From the NCBI RefSeq assembly GCF_000512585.2, contig NC_089241.1:1116001-1180000 (forward strand): a stretch of 64,000 nt of DNA, read 5' to 3'. The position numbers and the translations under genes are program-made. Below, piece by piece: positions 32,782 through 45,154 of this stretch. The notes under the pieces are model-generated. The model saw only the letters and a program-made list of their open reading frames with translations. It was not told the DNA's origin and searched no databases. Position 1 is the stretch's first letter; every line of letters starts with the position of its first letter. The stretch is from Kwoniella bestiolae CBS 10118 (lineage: Eukaryota > Basidiomycota > Tremellomycetes > Tremellales > Cryptococcaceae).

Positions 32782-33957
32782 CTAAGCGAGCCAGAGCTTG
32801 GCTTCCTCGCATTCAAATTCACCGGTCCAATTGTGATTTTGAAGGTATTCTTTCATAGTCAACATCTTGACATTCTCCCATATTTTCATCGATACTTGCT
32901 CTTCTTCTTGCTCCTTTCTTATATCTTCTTGTTCTTGATCTTGATTAGGCTCTGATTGACCGAGATAATACGGTCTTCGAAATCCACCTTGAATGATCAT
33001 GGTCTTCAGAGTCGAAGCGAATTTCTCTTGAACAAGGGTTTCATTCCACTCTTTCAGACCGACATAATTATGATCGATACCACCGGCATTGACAATGTAA
33101 AAAGGAACATCATCAAATGATCTAACAACATGGGCGAAAGTCATCATATCGAAATCGACACTTCGGTTGTTTCTCCCCATTACACCTTGAGTACCAGGAG
33201 TCCATTTGGTAGCGGGGTTAGGGGTAAGGAAGATCCATACCACCTTCTTCAGTTTGCTTTGATCTTTCGGGAACCCACCCGCACCACCACCAGGCTGGAT
33301 GGTGGTAAGAGTAGCGATAAATGTGATTTGTTCGGCTTTCTCGAATAATTTGAATGGTACACCCAACATATCACTTGAGGTGTTGGGGAAACAAGCGTTC
33401 TCCAAAACCAATTTCCTGGGTTCGAGGCATTTGGCAAGACTGCATTGTTTCTCCAAAATATCGAAAGCGTGGAGGACCGGTCCAAGTCCGTTGATGCATA
33501 ATCGCAGTACTAGTGTATCGAGTTTAGGATACTTGAAAGACTTATTACCGCACCATGTAGCGTGATGGAAATCGATAGTGACCACTTGAGCGTTCTTGAG
33601 CAACTTCTTCTTTCGAGTACTGGTCTTTTCTTTACCTGTAGCTGTGAATCGGTCGGGTGGATGGTCGCTTCGAGAGTCGATGGCGGGGATGGATGATACG
33701 TAGACATGCTGGTAGAGGATGGGGGCGGCGATGCTGAACATGGCATGGGATACCCTGCAGCATTGTGCAAGAGAGCTTCGATCGTCATGGAGGAGGTAGG
33801 TAAAGACGAGGGAGAGGATCTCGGTGGGGAGTGGGAGCTTGGGAGTTGAGCTGCTTGCTACTTTCTTGGGCTATGAGATGACGGTGCAAATCAGCTCAGC
33901 CATTCTTTGTGAAGATGACCCTACGGCCGCCAGTGTCGGACGTTACCTCACTGGCAT
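32782..33957 (-). CDS. F-box protein, subfamily B (copy B1)
   Basis: First coding exon is six nucleotides (ATGCCA, 33952-33957), then an intron at 33871-33951 (GTGAGG...CATAG) and a long exon starting PKKVASSSTPKLPLPTEILS, LVFTYLLHDDRSSLAQCCRV (F-box). Subfamily-B features are the DHPPDRFTATGKEK block, a basic STRKKKLLKNAQVVTIDFHH segment, KKVVWIFLTPNP and PFYIVNAGGIDHNYVG, and a C-terminal KMLTMKEYLQNHNWTGEF block. Intact. Likely an SCF adaptor of unknown target; the middle region shares the YW..DP/IVN.G pattern of subfamily A. Confidence 0.75.
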
Positions 33958-34471
33958 GACTGCTAAGACTGTTGGATGTCGAAGACGGTTCTAGAATGAG
34001 GACGATAGGTGTGGGTTGAACGATAAAACGTCAAGAAGTGATAACGGGTGCAGAAGTCAAAGTTGTGAATGACGGTGTCATTGTGTGTGGTTGACGTCAA
34101 CCACACTATATTACCATCAATCAATCAATCACCCACTCAACTACTCATCCACTCACCCACACAGACCATGGTGCCACATTACTGTATAATAGACAACCAC
34201 ACACAGACCCCCTTGAACCCTGATGCCAAGCCTTTGATAGTGGATCATATCATATGATATGATATGTACGAGTGATCTAATGCATGAGAAGTGGATCCAC
34301 TTTGACGATAAGGTGCTGTTATCCTATGCATCTGCCTCTTAAGATACTATAAACTTGTCTTTCATTCCCATCTCCAGCTCCATTTCCATACATACAATCA
34401 ACCATTGAATCAACTCTGCTCTTGCAAATGTGATTGCCTTCTCGAACACACCTTACATCATCCATTCCAAC
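33958..34471. promoter_or_regulatory. Divergent region between F-box copies B1 and B2
   Basis: About 510 bp between two divergent paralogues. Contains the short palindromic run ATCATATCATATGATATGAT near 34246-34265. No gene seen. Confidence 0.4.
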
Positions 34472-35485
34472 ATGACCCCTTTATCAGACGACATTCTCAT
34501 CGAAATCTTCACCCTCCTGAATCGCACCAACCGAGCAGACCTGGTGACATGTCTCACAGTCTCAAAGCACTTCCTCAGCATCGCTGGTCCCATCCTTTAC
34601 AAATACATAATTCTCACTCCCGGCGGTTCTCCCGACTCAACGGCCGATCACTCACCGAATTCTATCACCGCCAACGGAAGAGTCAATCCTCACACTAGAA
34701 AAAGAAGGTTATTGACACATGCAGAAATCATCACACTGAATCCTCATGACGGGATATCATGCCAAAAGAGCATACTGAAGTTTCCCAAACTCAGGATCCT
34801 TCAAATTAGATTCGCGGAAAGACGGGACGATATCCACAGGAGTCGCCGCACCTTTCGGATTTGTCCTTTGATCGAGTCGATGAATCCTCAAAGTCTCGTC
34901 ATACACGGGATTGATCACCTGGATCGCTTCCCGGGATGCCTCGTCGACAGTTCCCCATTTATCAGTACGGTCGACAACCTCTACGTCACTTTCCATACTC
35001 TGATGACGCTCAAAACCACTGAGTTGCCTTTTGGGACAGCATCCAAGGATATCAAGAGTGCATATTTCATCATGACCTCACCCAACGAGCCGATCAGACC
35101 TAATAGCGCTGAAGAGAGCCAGGTATATCGCCATGAGCTTATCATTGGAGTCTCAAGATTGTCGAATTACATTCTTACTTTACCCAAGATCCCAATCCAC
35201 ATAATCAACCTCGACTGCTCTTGTCTCGCCCAAGATACCTCCGCCCGGCCCATAGACAAGAATGGTATGCTCGCTATGCTGAAGAACTTGATGATGCAAG
35301 ATCTGCCGAGAATTAGTGCTTTATCGTCAAAAAACGGTGGAAATCGGGAAATGGCGGCTGCGAAAATTAAGGAGGATGGAGGAGAGAAGTTTAAAAACAT
35401 AACCTTTACAAGCATGAGGGATTTCATAGATTCAGGCCGATGGAAAGGGGTTATTGATGACGAAAAGATTAGACCGTGGCTGTAG
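34472..35485 (+). CDS. F-box protein, subfamily B (copy B2)
   Basis: Intact single coding exon from ATG 34472 (MTPLSDDILIEIFTLLNRTN), F-box continuing LVTCLTVSKHFLSIAGPILY. Subfamily-B hallmarks: DHSPNSITANGRVN, HTRKRRLLTHAEIITLNPHD, PQSLVIHGIDH, and IPIHIINLDCSC in place of IVN.G; C-terminal ITFTSMRDFIDSGRWKGVID. 337 residues. Divergent from B1, tandem with B3. Adaptor role inferred. Confidence 0.75.
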   Translation: MTPLSDDILIEIFTLLNRTNRADLVTCLTVSKHFLSIAGPILYKYIILTPGGSPDSTADHSPNSITANGRVNPHTRKRRLLTHAEIITLNPHDGISCQKSILKFPKLRILQIRFAERRDDIHRSRRTFRICPLIESMNPQSLVIHGIDHLDRFPGCLVDSSPFISTVDNLYVTFHTLMTLKTTELPFGTASKDIKSAYFIMTSPNEPIRPNSAEESQVYRHELIIGVSRLSNYILTLPKIPIHIINLDCSCLAQDTSARPIDKNGMLAMLKNLMMQDLPRISALSSKNGGNREMAAAKIKEDGGEKFKNITFTSMRDFIDSGRWKGVIDDEKIRPWL

Positions 35486-35877
35486 AAGTATGAATACTGT
35501 AGGTAGAGAGGTGAGCACGTCGATCTCGGATGACTAAGTGCTGTAGCGCCGAAGCTGATACATTAGACAACTCCAGCTTCAAGAGGACGAGGAAAGATTA
35601 GTGCGCGATGTACAGGTGACCTCGAATATATATGATCACACAAGTCTTACATCCGCATGTATAATATATATATGACTCACGTACGACAGGCGGGATACGT
35701 ACAAGCAATGACGAAATGACAGAACCCTCTTCCTCTGAAGCCTCTACACATTGCTTCGACCTTAGTTCACTCCGCCTGATCTTTTTTCCATGACCACTGA
35801 CAGACAAGACCTTGCACAAGATCCTTGCCTTACCTCCTATCGGAACACAGAGAACACCCAATACATTGAAGACCACA
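35486..35877. other. Intergenic region between F-box copies B2 and B3
   Basis: About 390 bp, 3'UTR of B2 and promoter of B3, with a TATATATATG stretch near 35660-35673. No gene seen. Confidence 0.4.
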
Positions 35878-37116
35878 ATGGTATCACAAGGAATTCGACC
35901 AAGGGGAAATATTGACATCGTAAGATCTCGTAAGTCTGCTAAGCGATCTTCATGCTAAATACGATTATTGGGTTCACAGTGTCAGCCTGAAACAACTCGA
36001 ATCCCACTCCCACGTCGGACGCTGCCTCTCCCCCTCGAACTCCTCTTGATCATCTTCCATCATCTACAAAAGAACGATCGACCATCTCTCGCAGTATGTC
36101 TTCGAGTCAATCAGCAATTCCAAGATATAGCAGGCTCGATCCTATACCAACGCCTCACCATAGACTTCCACTCCACTCCTCACCGGGTCTTTGCAGATCA
36201 CTTCACCAAAAGGTCTAATCAATCTTCGAAGAAGATTAGATATACCAGGAAACACAAATTACTCCGATCCTGCCAAAGTCTAGAGATACATCCACATGCC
36301 AGAGGACTCTGTCAACAAGATAAGAAGAACATGAGTTTTCCAAGAACAGACTTAAACATGATCAGATTGAACCTTTGTACATTGGATTATCGAGATCCCG
36401 CCAGTGGAGAGGATTGTTTCCACCATCAGGGCCTATGTCGGATCATTCATACATGTAGACCCAGACATCTGGCACTTGGCGGTGTGAACGTGTATAATCT
36501 CAATCTGGGATTGGTGAGATCCAAAAGGACAAGTGAGAGTATGGCAGAATTCCTGTGGTCGATCGAACGTCTCACATTGATCTGTACGAATCTCAAAAAC
36601 AATTGGTATTCAACCTATCATTATCGATCTATCAACGAGCTACCCAATCTTAAGGATATCACTCTCATCATTATGCCAGACGGTGCAGATACGTCGGAAG
36701 CAAGATTGAATCTGACAAACTTCGCATCTGCCACCTTGCGGAGGTTGTGTCAGAACGAGGATATAGATTTATCGGCCATACAAATAATCAACATCGATAA
36801 AGTCCTCTGCGAGTATTGGCATCCCACCAAAAGAGCTGGGAAACCTGTTTTAGTCGAACCATCAGATATACTGGATAAGATCAGGGATCCGTTCATCATG
36901 GATCTACGCCATATGAGTCAGATGTGGGACGAAGAGGCATGGGATGGGAGTGAGGTCGAGGAGATCAGGGTTCGGGAGATGGTGGTGGAGGAGGGGGAAC
37001 CCCATTTTCAGAAGATCAGACTTGTGAGTGCGGAGAAATACGTCAGAACGAAGGATGCCAGAGATGTTCTGGAGCCAAGTGAGATCGAGCCTGGGCTTGG
37101 GAGTGAGAGAGCTTAG
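35878..37116 (+). CDS. F-box protein, subfamily B (copy B3)
   Basis: I start at ATG 35878 (MVSQGIRPRGNIDI), joined in phase 0 across a 60-nt intron (35920-35979, GTAAGA...TCACAG) to CQPETTRIPLPRRTLPLPLE and the F-box LLLIIFHHLQKNDRPSLAVC, LRVNQQFQDIAGSILYQRL. Further features: HRVFADHFTKRSNQ, YTRKHKLLRSCQSLEIHPHA, CRPRHLALGGVNVY and SAIQIINIDKVLC. C-terminal region IRLVSAEKYVRTKDARD is shorter in the W..WF motif than subfamily A. Intact. Role inferred as for the other copies. Confidence 0.72.
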
Positions 37117-37249
37117 ATTTGGTGGATCGTACTGTACTTGACTTCATGCATTGTATAAAGATATCTCACTTGATCTAGTTCTCTACAAATTATTGTTGGT
37201 TTTGCTTCTTACGTTACGTTTCTTCATCTAGTCCATACAGTGTTCGGAT

Positions 37250-39296
37250 CTAATATACATATACGAACTCCTCGTTCTTGAAATCGGTCATATCGAGTAA
37301 AGCTACATATCATCTCTTGATCAGCACCCTCCCCATGAGCTAGGAGTGTGTAACGAGAGGAGGACAGTGGACCTACCATTCTGACCCAATATACCTTCAG
37401 GATCATCCGCCCCATAAGCTTGATAAGTGGTAGACATGGAGGTATCCTTGATGTATCTTGGTTTACCCACTGCGACTCTCTGTCGCTGTCTCTGCTTGTT
37501 CATGAAGAACAGAATGATAACTTCGAATCCAATCACAGCGAGGAGCGCACAGAAAATACCAAGAACAGCTTTGATTCCTGGTATGTAGTGGGGTTTATCC
37601 TGTTCTTCGAAAAGCAATGGACCTAATAAACAATGACAGGTATCAATATTAACGTTCTCTGTAGTCTAGAGTGAGCATGCGAGAGGAAGACTGTGGCTCA
37701 CCGATAATGTTACCAGCTGCCGAACCAGCGTTATATACAGACATCATCAGCGCTTTCTTAGTTTGCCCGGCGGTGTTGGCGACCATCCAAGAGACGATAA
37801 TTGGGTTTCCCCCAAATAAGAAAGACAACAAATAATATCCGACCATGGCTGGACCAATCCTGAACACTGTGGCTGTACCTTCCACATAGAGAAGTACCAG
37901 ACCGACAATGACTGGGATAACATAGACTGCGGTAACGGCAGATTTCAACTTGAATTTCTGAGCGGCGTAACATCCACTGAGGATTGCTAGGAATTGGAGG
38001 AATCCAAAGGGCATGTTGAGGAGGGCGGTGATGTATTTGTCCTGATGCCATAGGGTCGTATCAGCATTGCCCTAAGCGAGAAGAAGGCGTTCAATATCGA
38101 GGACTTACAAATCCGAATTGACCCAATAAACTTGGTCCGAAATAGGTGGTAACGGCCGCTCCGACGTTGAGCAAAAGGGTCATAGCGAGGAACATCCAAG
38201 ACTTAATATCATACGCCAATTCCCAAGCATGAGACCACTTGAACTCGTTCGATCCCGTTCCAGTCTGGTTGGCCCTCAGTCTCTCGATACATTGAGCCTT
38301 CTCCTCCTCGGTGAAGAACCTAGCTTTGGAGATATCCGAGTCGATAGAGTAGTACACCACAGGTGCTGAGAGGACAGTGATGATTCCACAAACCATGAAA
38401 ATGACTTGCCATCCTGCGATTCTTTCGCTGTCGATATGTCCCAGACCGAAGGATAGTAAGGCGGCGACGATGGTGGCGAGCCCGTTGGTAGAGTACCATG
38501 CTGCTACTCTGATTGGCTGCTCGGAACGTCGATACCATTGAGCAGTCATGATGGAGAAAAGGGGGAGACAACCTGCTTCGAAGAGACCTAATAGCGCTCG
38601 ACATGCCATGAGACCGCGGAAGCTAATAATGGATGGAGGATCAGTGACTGATGATTGATAACGCAGGTTTGATAGGGTAGGTGTAAGAGTATGACTTACT
38701 TATGAGCAGCAGCCATACAAGCTTGAGCGGCACCCCAACCAAAGATCATGACTGGCATCAAGATTCTAGCGGGGACCTTGACCAAAAGATACGATGAGAA
38801 TGGTTGCCAAGCCAATTGAACGATCGCGTTGACAGATCCTAGGACTGAGTATTGGTTTCCTACTAGACCGGTGTCCTTTGACATTCCAAAGGTATTACCA
38901 TATCCGAGAACCTGTGTAAACGGAATATCAGCATTAAGATCCCAATGTACATCGCGATCATATCAGTGTGAAGGGGGACTCACAGTCTTATCGAGAATCT
39001 GTAAGAAATAAACCCAGATGAGGATACTCAGAATCCTCTTATCGGTCTTTCGTCTAATTCTGACGTTCTACAATTAAAATCATCCATCAGCAAGAGCTCA
39101 TGATATTTGATTTGTGTGTTGAACCACTCACATCCTCTTCTGTCACTTCAACTCTCTCATCACCTAGGTACTTCAACGCTTGATCCCCATGTTTCACCTG
39201 ATTGGTCGTATGGTGTGCGCCCTCCTGTCTGAGATGTTCATCGCCATCTTCCACATGGGAGACTTCAGGCTTATCTTCCACTTTGATTCCGGACAT
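37250..39296 (-). CDS. MFS transporter, Dal5/allantoate permease family, copy 2
   Basis: ATG at 39294-39296 (MSGIKVEDKPEVSHVEDGDE). Joined exons give NVRIRRKTDKRILSILIWVY, FLQILDKTVLGYGNTFGMSK, LVKVPARILMPVMIFGWGAA, RALLGLFEAGCLPLFSIMTA, QWYRRSEQPIRVAAWYSTNG, PSLLGQFGF, GYYLLSFLFGGNPIIVSWMV and the end LLDMTDFKNEEFVYVY (stop 37250-37252). This is the anion:cation symporter branch, with 12 expected membrane helices; the substrate is unknown. Related to permease 1 but clearly diverged, so not a recent duplicate. Its promoter shares a CGG/CCG palindrome with permease 1. Confidence 0.87.
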
Positions 39297-40660
39297 AGCG
39301 TCTTGCCTTGTTCAATGAACGATATAGATATTCAGATTACTTTTCTTTGATCGACGGTCAACTTCGTTGATATAGTATGGGGTTTTGGTGGGGAAATCAA
39401 GAAGGGAAAGAAGAACTGGTGCATTACTCGTATCTGTAATCGACCCATTATATACACATACCATCGGACGACGGTCCGATCCTTCACAGTCAGATGTCTC
39501 ACGATTTTCCAATGTCTTGTATAGGTGTATATGGATAACATGCAATTTTGCCTCACGTCATCCAAGTATTAGCGGCACCGGCGGCAAGTCAAGGGATGAA
39601 TGGCGGAGGCGTGAGAAGTTTGTTCAGGGTTCGCTTGGCCCCATTAATAATAGAAATTCATTTCGTTCGTTTAAACCCTGACCCTCGCAAAATCTTCGGT
39701 GCTTCTGCCTGATTGAGGTTGCAAGCTAAAAGTTGGAGAAGGGTGCTGAGTTAGAGCGGAGCCATTTTTGCTGGAGGGGCGAAATGCGGAGCCAAGGTAA
39801 GCGAGTCGACATCGACGTCATTGATATCGGTTGTACCTCTTGCCCCTTGATGTCTTTCGGGTTTGATGTTTGTCACGACATGTGTTTACTGTAAGCAGAC
39901 AAGCTTCATAAACGTTACACACACGAACAACGCTAACGGGATTTCTCGGATGGGGGAGGACGGTAATCTTCGGTTGATTGCACACTCTGTACCAGACAAT
40001 TCGTCGGGCGATGGCAAAAGAGGACCAATGGCGTAGCGGTATTCGGAGTAGTCGCTCGGTGAGCTGAAGCAGTAGATAGGATGGTGATGCTATTGTTCCT
40101 CCTCAACCCGATTATAGAGTCTGATTCCACTTCAACCGGTACATGTCATCTTTAAAACACCCCATGCACTCAGGGAGACCAACATATGACTGTGTCCAGA
40201 TGTTTCTGATTAGTCGTACCAGTTCCAACTTAGGCCTTTCTACATTGTTCATGTACCATGGTCACAATTTCAAGTGCCTTCAGCGAGGGGTAAATCAATC
40301 TCATCGAACATCCTTTGTTCAAAAAGGCGGTAGTCGTATAGTACAGATCAATCTACAAAGGAGTTCTAGCCATGGGCGCGACTCATCAATCTACGAGAGA
40401 TGTGCATTGAATCAAGGATGATTGCAATTAATCGATCTTATTATTGAAAGTGATTCGACGCATATTGACCTATCTGACCATTCAATCATATCTAAATCAT
40501 CCAGGCTGCTCTGTTTGACATAGCTTGCAATCGTTGCCCGCTGGATCTGAATCGGGTTGACAACAAGACTGTCTTCAATTTGTTTGAACAACGCTTTCGG
40601 TCCAGAATCATCAATCTTGTGGAGATACGGTGTATAGAGGATAGACGGTGAAGGGTAAAG
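39297..40660. promoter_or_regulatory. Long intergenic region, promoter of permease 2
   Basis: About 1.36 kb without a gene I can support. An inverted repeat ATCGGAC-GACG-GTCCGAT (39463-39480) lies about 170 bp upstream of the permease-2 start and contains ACGGTCCG, the core also found twice upstream of permease 1. A TATATACA box is near 39449-39456. The rest (39500-40660) has only short, unconvincing open frames. Confidence 0.5.
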
Positions 40661-42747
40661 ATGTCGACAATAAGCGATACCAATACCAACTTGGTCTGTA
40701 TTTTATCTGGAACGGTGGGTCTGCTCATAAATCATAATACCCAGACAGTCACGGAACGGACAGACACGAGTCTGATGATTGATCGGGACAGGCGCTGGTA
40801 TATACCCTGCACCACGCGTACAAATTCGATGGATGTAGATGCTTGATACCGAGGAAGAAAGAGTGGTTCAGGGCGTTACTTACCGTGAGTCTCGCATACC
40901 ATACGATCCCGCATTATATACTCCAGTTGAGGGACCATGGACCAACTGACACTCGAACGTATAGTGGATGCTCCTGACATGCGAGATAGGGATGTTAATC
41001 TGGGGTGCAGGGTGGGCATGTACGTGTTCTGTTTATCTGACAGTCGAGCCTGGAATCTAGCTGATACTGTAGTTCATGGTGTAGACGTGAAGTATCAACT
41101 AGGCTGGACCTATATACCTCAATTGGGACCTATGCCAATCCCCACTCAGATGTATACAGACAAGTACAAGGATCTCAACACACCCTTGACAATATGGGTT
41201 TGCAGTCCGTAACTGTCTCTTCTCATCAATTCAGCTTGGAGGCTTTGGTATCTGATGGTTTTGGCTGGTAGTCTCATTCTCCCTTCAGGTATCACTAAAC
41301 GCCGAAGAGGGATTATACTGGTATCATCTGATGAGGGCTTTGCACCGCCCTCGGACCGGTAAATCATGGTTCAGATCACCCTTCTTCTTCACATGGGTGG
41401 GGGTCAGCATGATCACCCCCATTGCTATTGCTTGTACTGGATGGATAGGGTTTGAGAGTATGGATAAGCAGATGGGTAGGATGTTCGTTGCTGGAGGTGC
41501 GATTGAGGCTGTGTAAGTGTTAGCTACCTCCGGAAACGGACAATTAGGTTAATGTGATATGGAATTGTAGAGTCTGCTTGGCCGCTTCCACGGTGGTATT
41601 CAAGTTCCCCCAATTCTTAAAAGATGTTGTGAGTGTGTGTGGTCTTCGCGGTAATTGTGCATTATTGAAACTGACAGTTGACGAAGAAATCGTCAGGTGC
41701 AGGTCCGGAGGTCAGATCGAGGTTGCATTTCTACCATCGTGAGTGTCGCTAATACCTCCTGAAGGATATCAATATGCAAGATTTAACCTGAGAGGCTGTA
41801 GAAGCAAACAAAGTCCGAACCTTCTTCCGAGCTCTGTTCACCGCCTGTATCCTTACATTGGGGATAGATGCGTTGACAGTGGAAAAGAGAGTCAATCTGA
41901 ATCATATCGCTGCTGGTGAGTGATCGCCATATGGCCGTCTGTCTCGTGAAACTGCAAGGTCACAGAGCGTTTGCTCACCCATGGGCATCATGTAGACCTC
42001 ATACATCAGCTCAGCTTCGCATCGTACTTCTTCGCCAATATCATATCGGTGATGGTAAATACACGACTGTCCAGTTACTTGATCGATCCACCCCATCACT
42101 TCATTCGATCACACCAGGTAATCGTGGATCTGACATATCCCGCTACACTAGGTATATCTCCCAAGAGACTACAACACCTCACCCCACCGACAGCAAGTCA
42201 TGGTAGCTCAACCCTCTACGCCATTCAGGTACCCCGCATCGCCCGACAGACGTACCAGCCAGACCCTGATGTCGTTGCTGAGAGAAGGTGGACAGTGGGA
42301 CGAGGACGATGATTTGGGGATTGCTTTGGCTAAAGGCGATGATTCGCCGGTTACGTGGGATGGTGAGACTGATGGAAGGAAGATTAGGAGGTTGACGCCT
42401 GTACGTTCATATCATATCATCTCCCTCTCGGTCCACGTTAAGGATGAGTAGGCTGACTTTATGGTGTGAAATGAACAGTTGCAGAACTGGACTACACCTT
42501 TTGGTAAGTGTATCTCACGTCGATGTCAACTGTTAATTAGGCCGACTGGTTCGAAACTGTCTAGGCATTCCTCAAAGTAAAGCGAAGCCGCAAGCTACTA
42601 CAAACCCTGGACCGAGTGTTGAGTTCCCGCAGGTATAAACTTGATGAGACGTTTGTATGCTACTTGACCGTAGAGATAGGACCATGTACTGGTACATGAA
42701 ATCAGGTTAGGACCGAGATGCGTTCGATCTATCTGCCTCGGGTTTGA
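40661..42747 (+). CDS. Uncharacterised multipass membrane protein (fungal)
   Basis: Function unknown. Probable start ATG 40661 (MSTISDTNTNLVCILSGTVG), with RDRRWYIPCTTRTNSMD downstream; an alternative is ATG 40937. Joined exons give APDMRDRDVNLGCR, a segment with QLGPMPIPTQMY, GLYWYHLMRALHRPRTGKSW, FRSPFFFTWVGVSMITPIAI, ACTGWIGFESMDKQMGRMFV, AGGAIEAVVCLAASTVVFKF, ANKVRTFFRALFTACILTLG, LSFASYFFANIISVMVYLPR (across an intron at about 42056-42151) and a cytosolic tail ending VRTEMRSIYLPRV (stop 42745-42747). Several strong hydrophobic segments suggest about seven helices. The 5' exons (40840-41340) are poorly resolved and could hide a lesion. Confidence 0.6.
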
Positions 42748-43134
42748 CCGTCTTGATAATTGCCCTCCACTTCGGCGTCATACGTCCCGTGCACCGTACT
42801 CTACGTAGATCAACGTAATCCTCGTCTGGCTGGCATTCCTCTGCCCTATCAACTGATCATGTGCACATTACGAGTAGTCATATCCTCAGTCAAACTGTTC
42901 GTGGGAATCTTTGAGATCACTATGATGATGCTTCATGACGGAATGAGATTGTACCGTTTCACTCAAGCGGGACAGTCGGTACATTATGAAACGAGACATG
43001 GGAATGTCATCTTGGATCTTACTCTTGCTCTTCTTCCTATATATCTACAGCCATCCCATATTCAGTTCATCAATTCAAGACATCCACACCCACATACCGA
43101 ACAACTAAGCAGATCACCCACATCGTAACTCACC
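42748..43134. other. Intergenic region before the aldo/keto reductase
   Basis: About 390 bp. A hydrophobic open frame runs through it but has no ATG at its start and no recognisable similarity; treated as promoter and leader. Confidence 0.4.
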
Positions 43135-44659
43135 ATGCCTGAAGACGCTACTCAAACCCAGATGCAATATGTCAACCTTGGTAAATCGGGACTCAAGGTG
43201 AGTTGGATATGCACGTGTTGAGCAACTAGAAGTTGCTTTGACATGCAAGTATACTTACATATCTACTCTGATATGCTCTTAGGTCTCCAAGCTCATCCTA
43301 GGATGTATGCAATACGGTTCAGGCCAAGATTGGATGATCCCCGATCACGATGAGGGTATCCGACAACTCAAATACGCTTATGACAAAGGTATCAACGTGA
43401 GTACATTCTCTCTCAGATCCTGGAATATAGGATACTTGTTCCCGTAAAGCTGATGATTAACTTTCCGACGTATCAGACATTCGACACGGCCAACGTCTAC
43501 TCCGGTGGAGAATCCGAAATCATCCTTGGGAAATTCCTCAAACAGCACCAAATTCCCCGAGAGAGCGTAGTGATCCTTACGAAGGTGTTCGGGACAGATG
43601 GGAAGGTGGAGGATAAAGGTCCAGCTGGGTGGACCAATCAAAAGGGATTGAACAGGAAGGTAAGTGATATATATATAGAATGACATACATTTCCTATCCC
43701 TACACCCCCATCTAGGTTCCATTTGCCTAAGGGACGACTTAAAGACCTTGTAATATGGCCGATGATTTGGCTCTTAAATTGCACGCTAATCCACCCGCCA
43801 TTGGTCCCCCATAGAGAATCTTCGCCTCCGTCCAAGCCTCCCTTGAAAGACTCCGACTAGACTACGTCGACCTACTCCAAGTACACCGATGGGACCCCGA
43901 AACGCCCTTCGAGGAGACCATGCAAGCGTTACATGACGTGGTCCAAAAGGGTTGGGTGAGGTATGTGGGGATGAGTAGTTGCTGGGCGTGGCAATTCCAA
44001 CTGATGCAGCGTGAGTCGGTCGTTCTTCTCCGATCCGCTTTCTCCTTCCTTCTGTTCTCCTTCCCTTCCTCTCTCTCCCCCTTCACATCATTTTCTGATC
44101 GACATACCATCTCATCTCACTCTCAATCTACATATCAAGCATAGGCTATACATAGACGAAAAAGGGACTAAAACGTACACTCTGCCTCACAGAATACGCA
44201 ATCCACAACCACCTTACTCCCTTCATCTCGATGCAAAACCAACACAACGCAATCTACCGAGAAGAAGAAAGAGAGATGATGCCCATGCTCAAACACTTTG
44301 GGATCGGCGTGATACCTTGGGGCCCCATAGGAGGTGGATTACTAACTCGACCATTTGAAGAGATGTCCTCGACGGTGAGAGGAGCAGGAAGAGTAAAAGA
44401 TGGAAGAGGGGATCAACCGGGCGATAAACTCATAATTGACAAGATCGAGGAACTATCGAAGAAAAGGGGCTGTACAATGGCGGAAGTGGCTATTAGCTGG
44501 TCCTGCCAATCTCCTTGGGTGACTGCTCCCATCGTTGGGATTAGGTCTACGGATAGATTGGACGAGTTGATCAGGGGGATGCAGTTGGGTTTGACGGACG
44601 AGGAGATAAAGGAGATTGATGGGTTGTATAAGACTGTGGCTGTTAGAGGGCACGCGTAG
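43135..44659 (+). CDS. Aldo/keto reductase (AKR superfamily)
   Basis: NADPH-dependent oxidoreductase of the AKR fold (TIM barrel). Starts MPEDATQTQMQYVNLGKSGL; four or so introns. Conserved stretches: KVSKLILGCMQYGSG, GINTFDTANVYSGGESEIIL (catalytic Asp and Tyr in FDTANVYSGG), VVILTKVFG (Lys), RLRLDYVDLLQVHRWDPETP (His), VQKGWVRYVGMSSCWAWQFQ, NQHNAIYREEEREMMPMLKH, IPWGPIGGGLLTRP and the NADPH phosphate-binding region APIVGIRSTDRLDELI. About 350 residues. The catalytic tetrad D-Y-K-H is present. Resembles the fungal AKR9-like group (e.g. aryl-alcohol dehydrogenases); exact substrate unknown. Confidence 0.9.
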
Positions 44660-44775
44660 TCTCTCTCCCTTCTCCTCTCCCTACATTCCTCTCCTCCCCT
44701 CCCTCCTCTCCCTTGTCCTCTCCTCGTCCTCTCCCTCGTCCTCCCCCTCCTTCTGTCTCCCCTCCCATACGTCTG
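44657..44775 (+). repeat. Polypyrimidine (CT-rich) tract in the aldo/keto reductase 3' flank
   Basis: About 110 nt almost entirely of C and T (CTCTCC/CCTCCTC type) immediately after the stop codon. Probably 3'UTR low complexity. Confidence 0.7.
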
Positions 44776-45154
44776 CTTCCTATCCCATCTCGACCTCGAA
44801 CCAATGTCATTTTCAATACCGTTGTATTCATTTCCTTCCTTCCGCTCATTTTCATCCCTGTCTGATTGGTGAACTCAGTAAATTATCAGTTTTCTATCAG
44901 TGTTCTATCCCAGGACGATGTGAAATTCTTCGTAGTGCATTCAATCAGTAAAATAAACCGTAAATCATGTATCAGATGTGACCTGTCCTGTTCAAAGCAA
45001 ACCCAATTCTTGCTGTTGTTGTTTTCAGATGAATGAACATATGTCATAAGATTTTGTATTATGTTATGTTTTATGTACAAAGATGAAAACATGATGAAAT
45101 GATTTCATCTGTATGCGTCAATACCCAAGACATCCCTTACTAACCTGCAAGCAT

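Noticed and set aside
40143..40421. A 92-codon open frame in the long intergenic region.
   Set aside because: No recognisable similarity, no splice or promoter context, and its composition looks like random intergenic sequence.
42760..43128. A 120-codon hydrophobic open frame, possible small membrane protein.
   Set aside because: No ATG at the start, no similarity, and it lies in the promoter and leader of the aldo/keto reductase.
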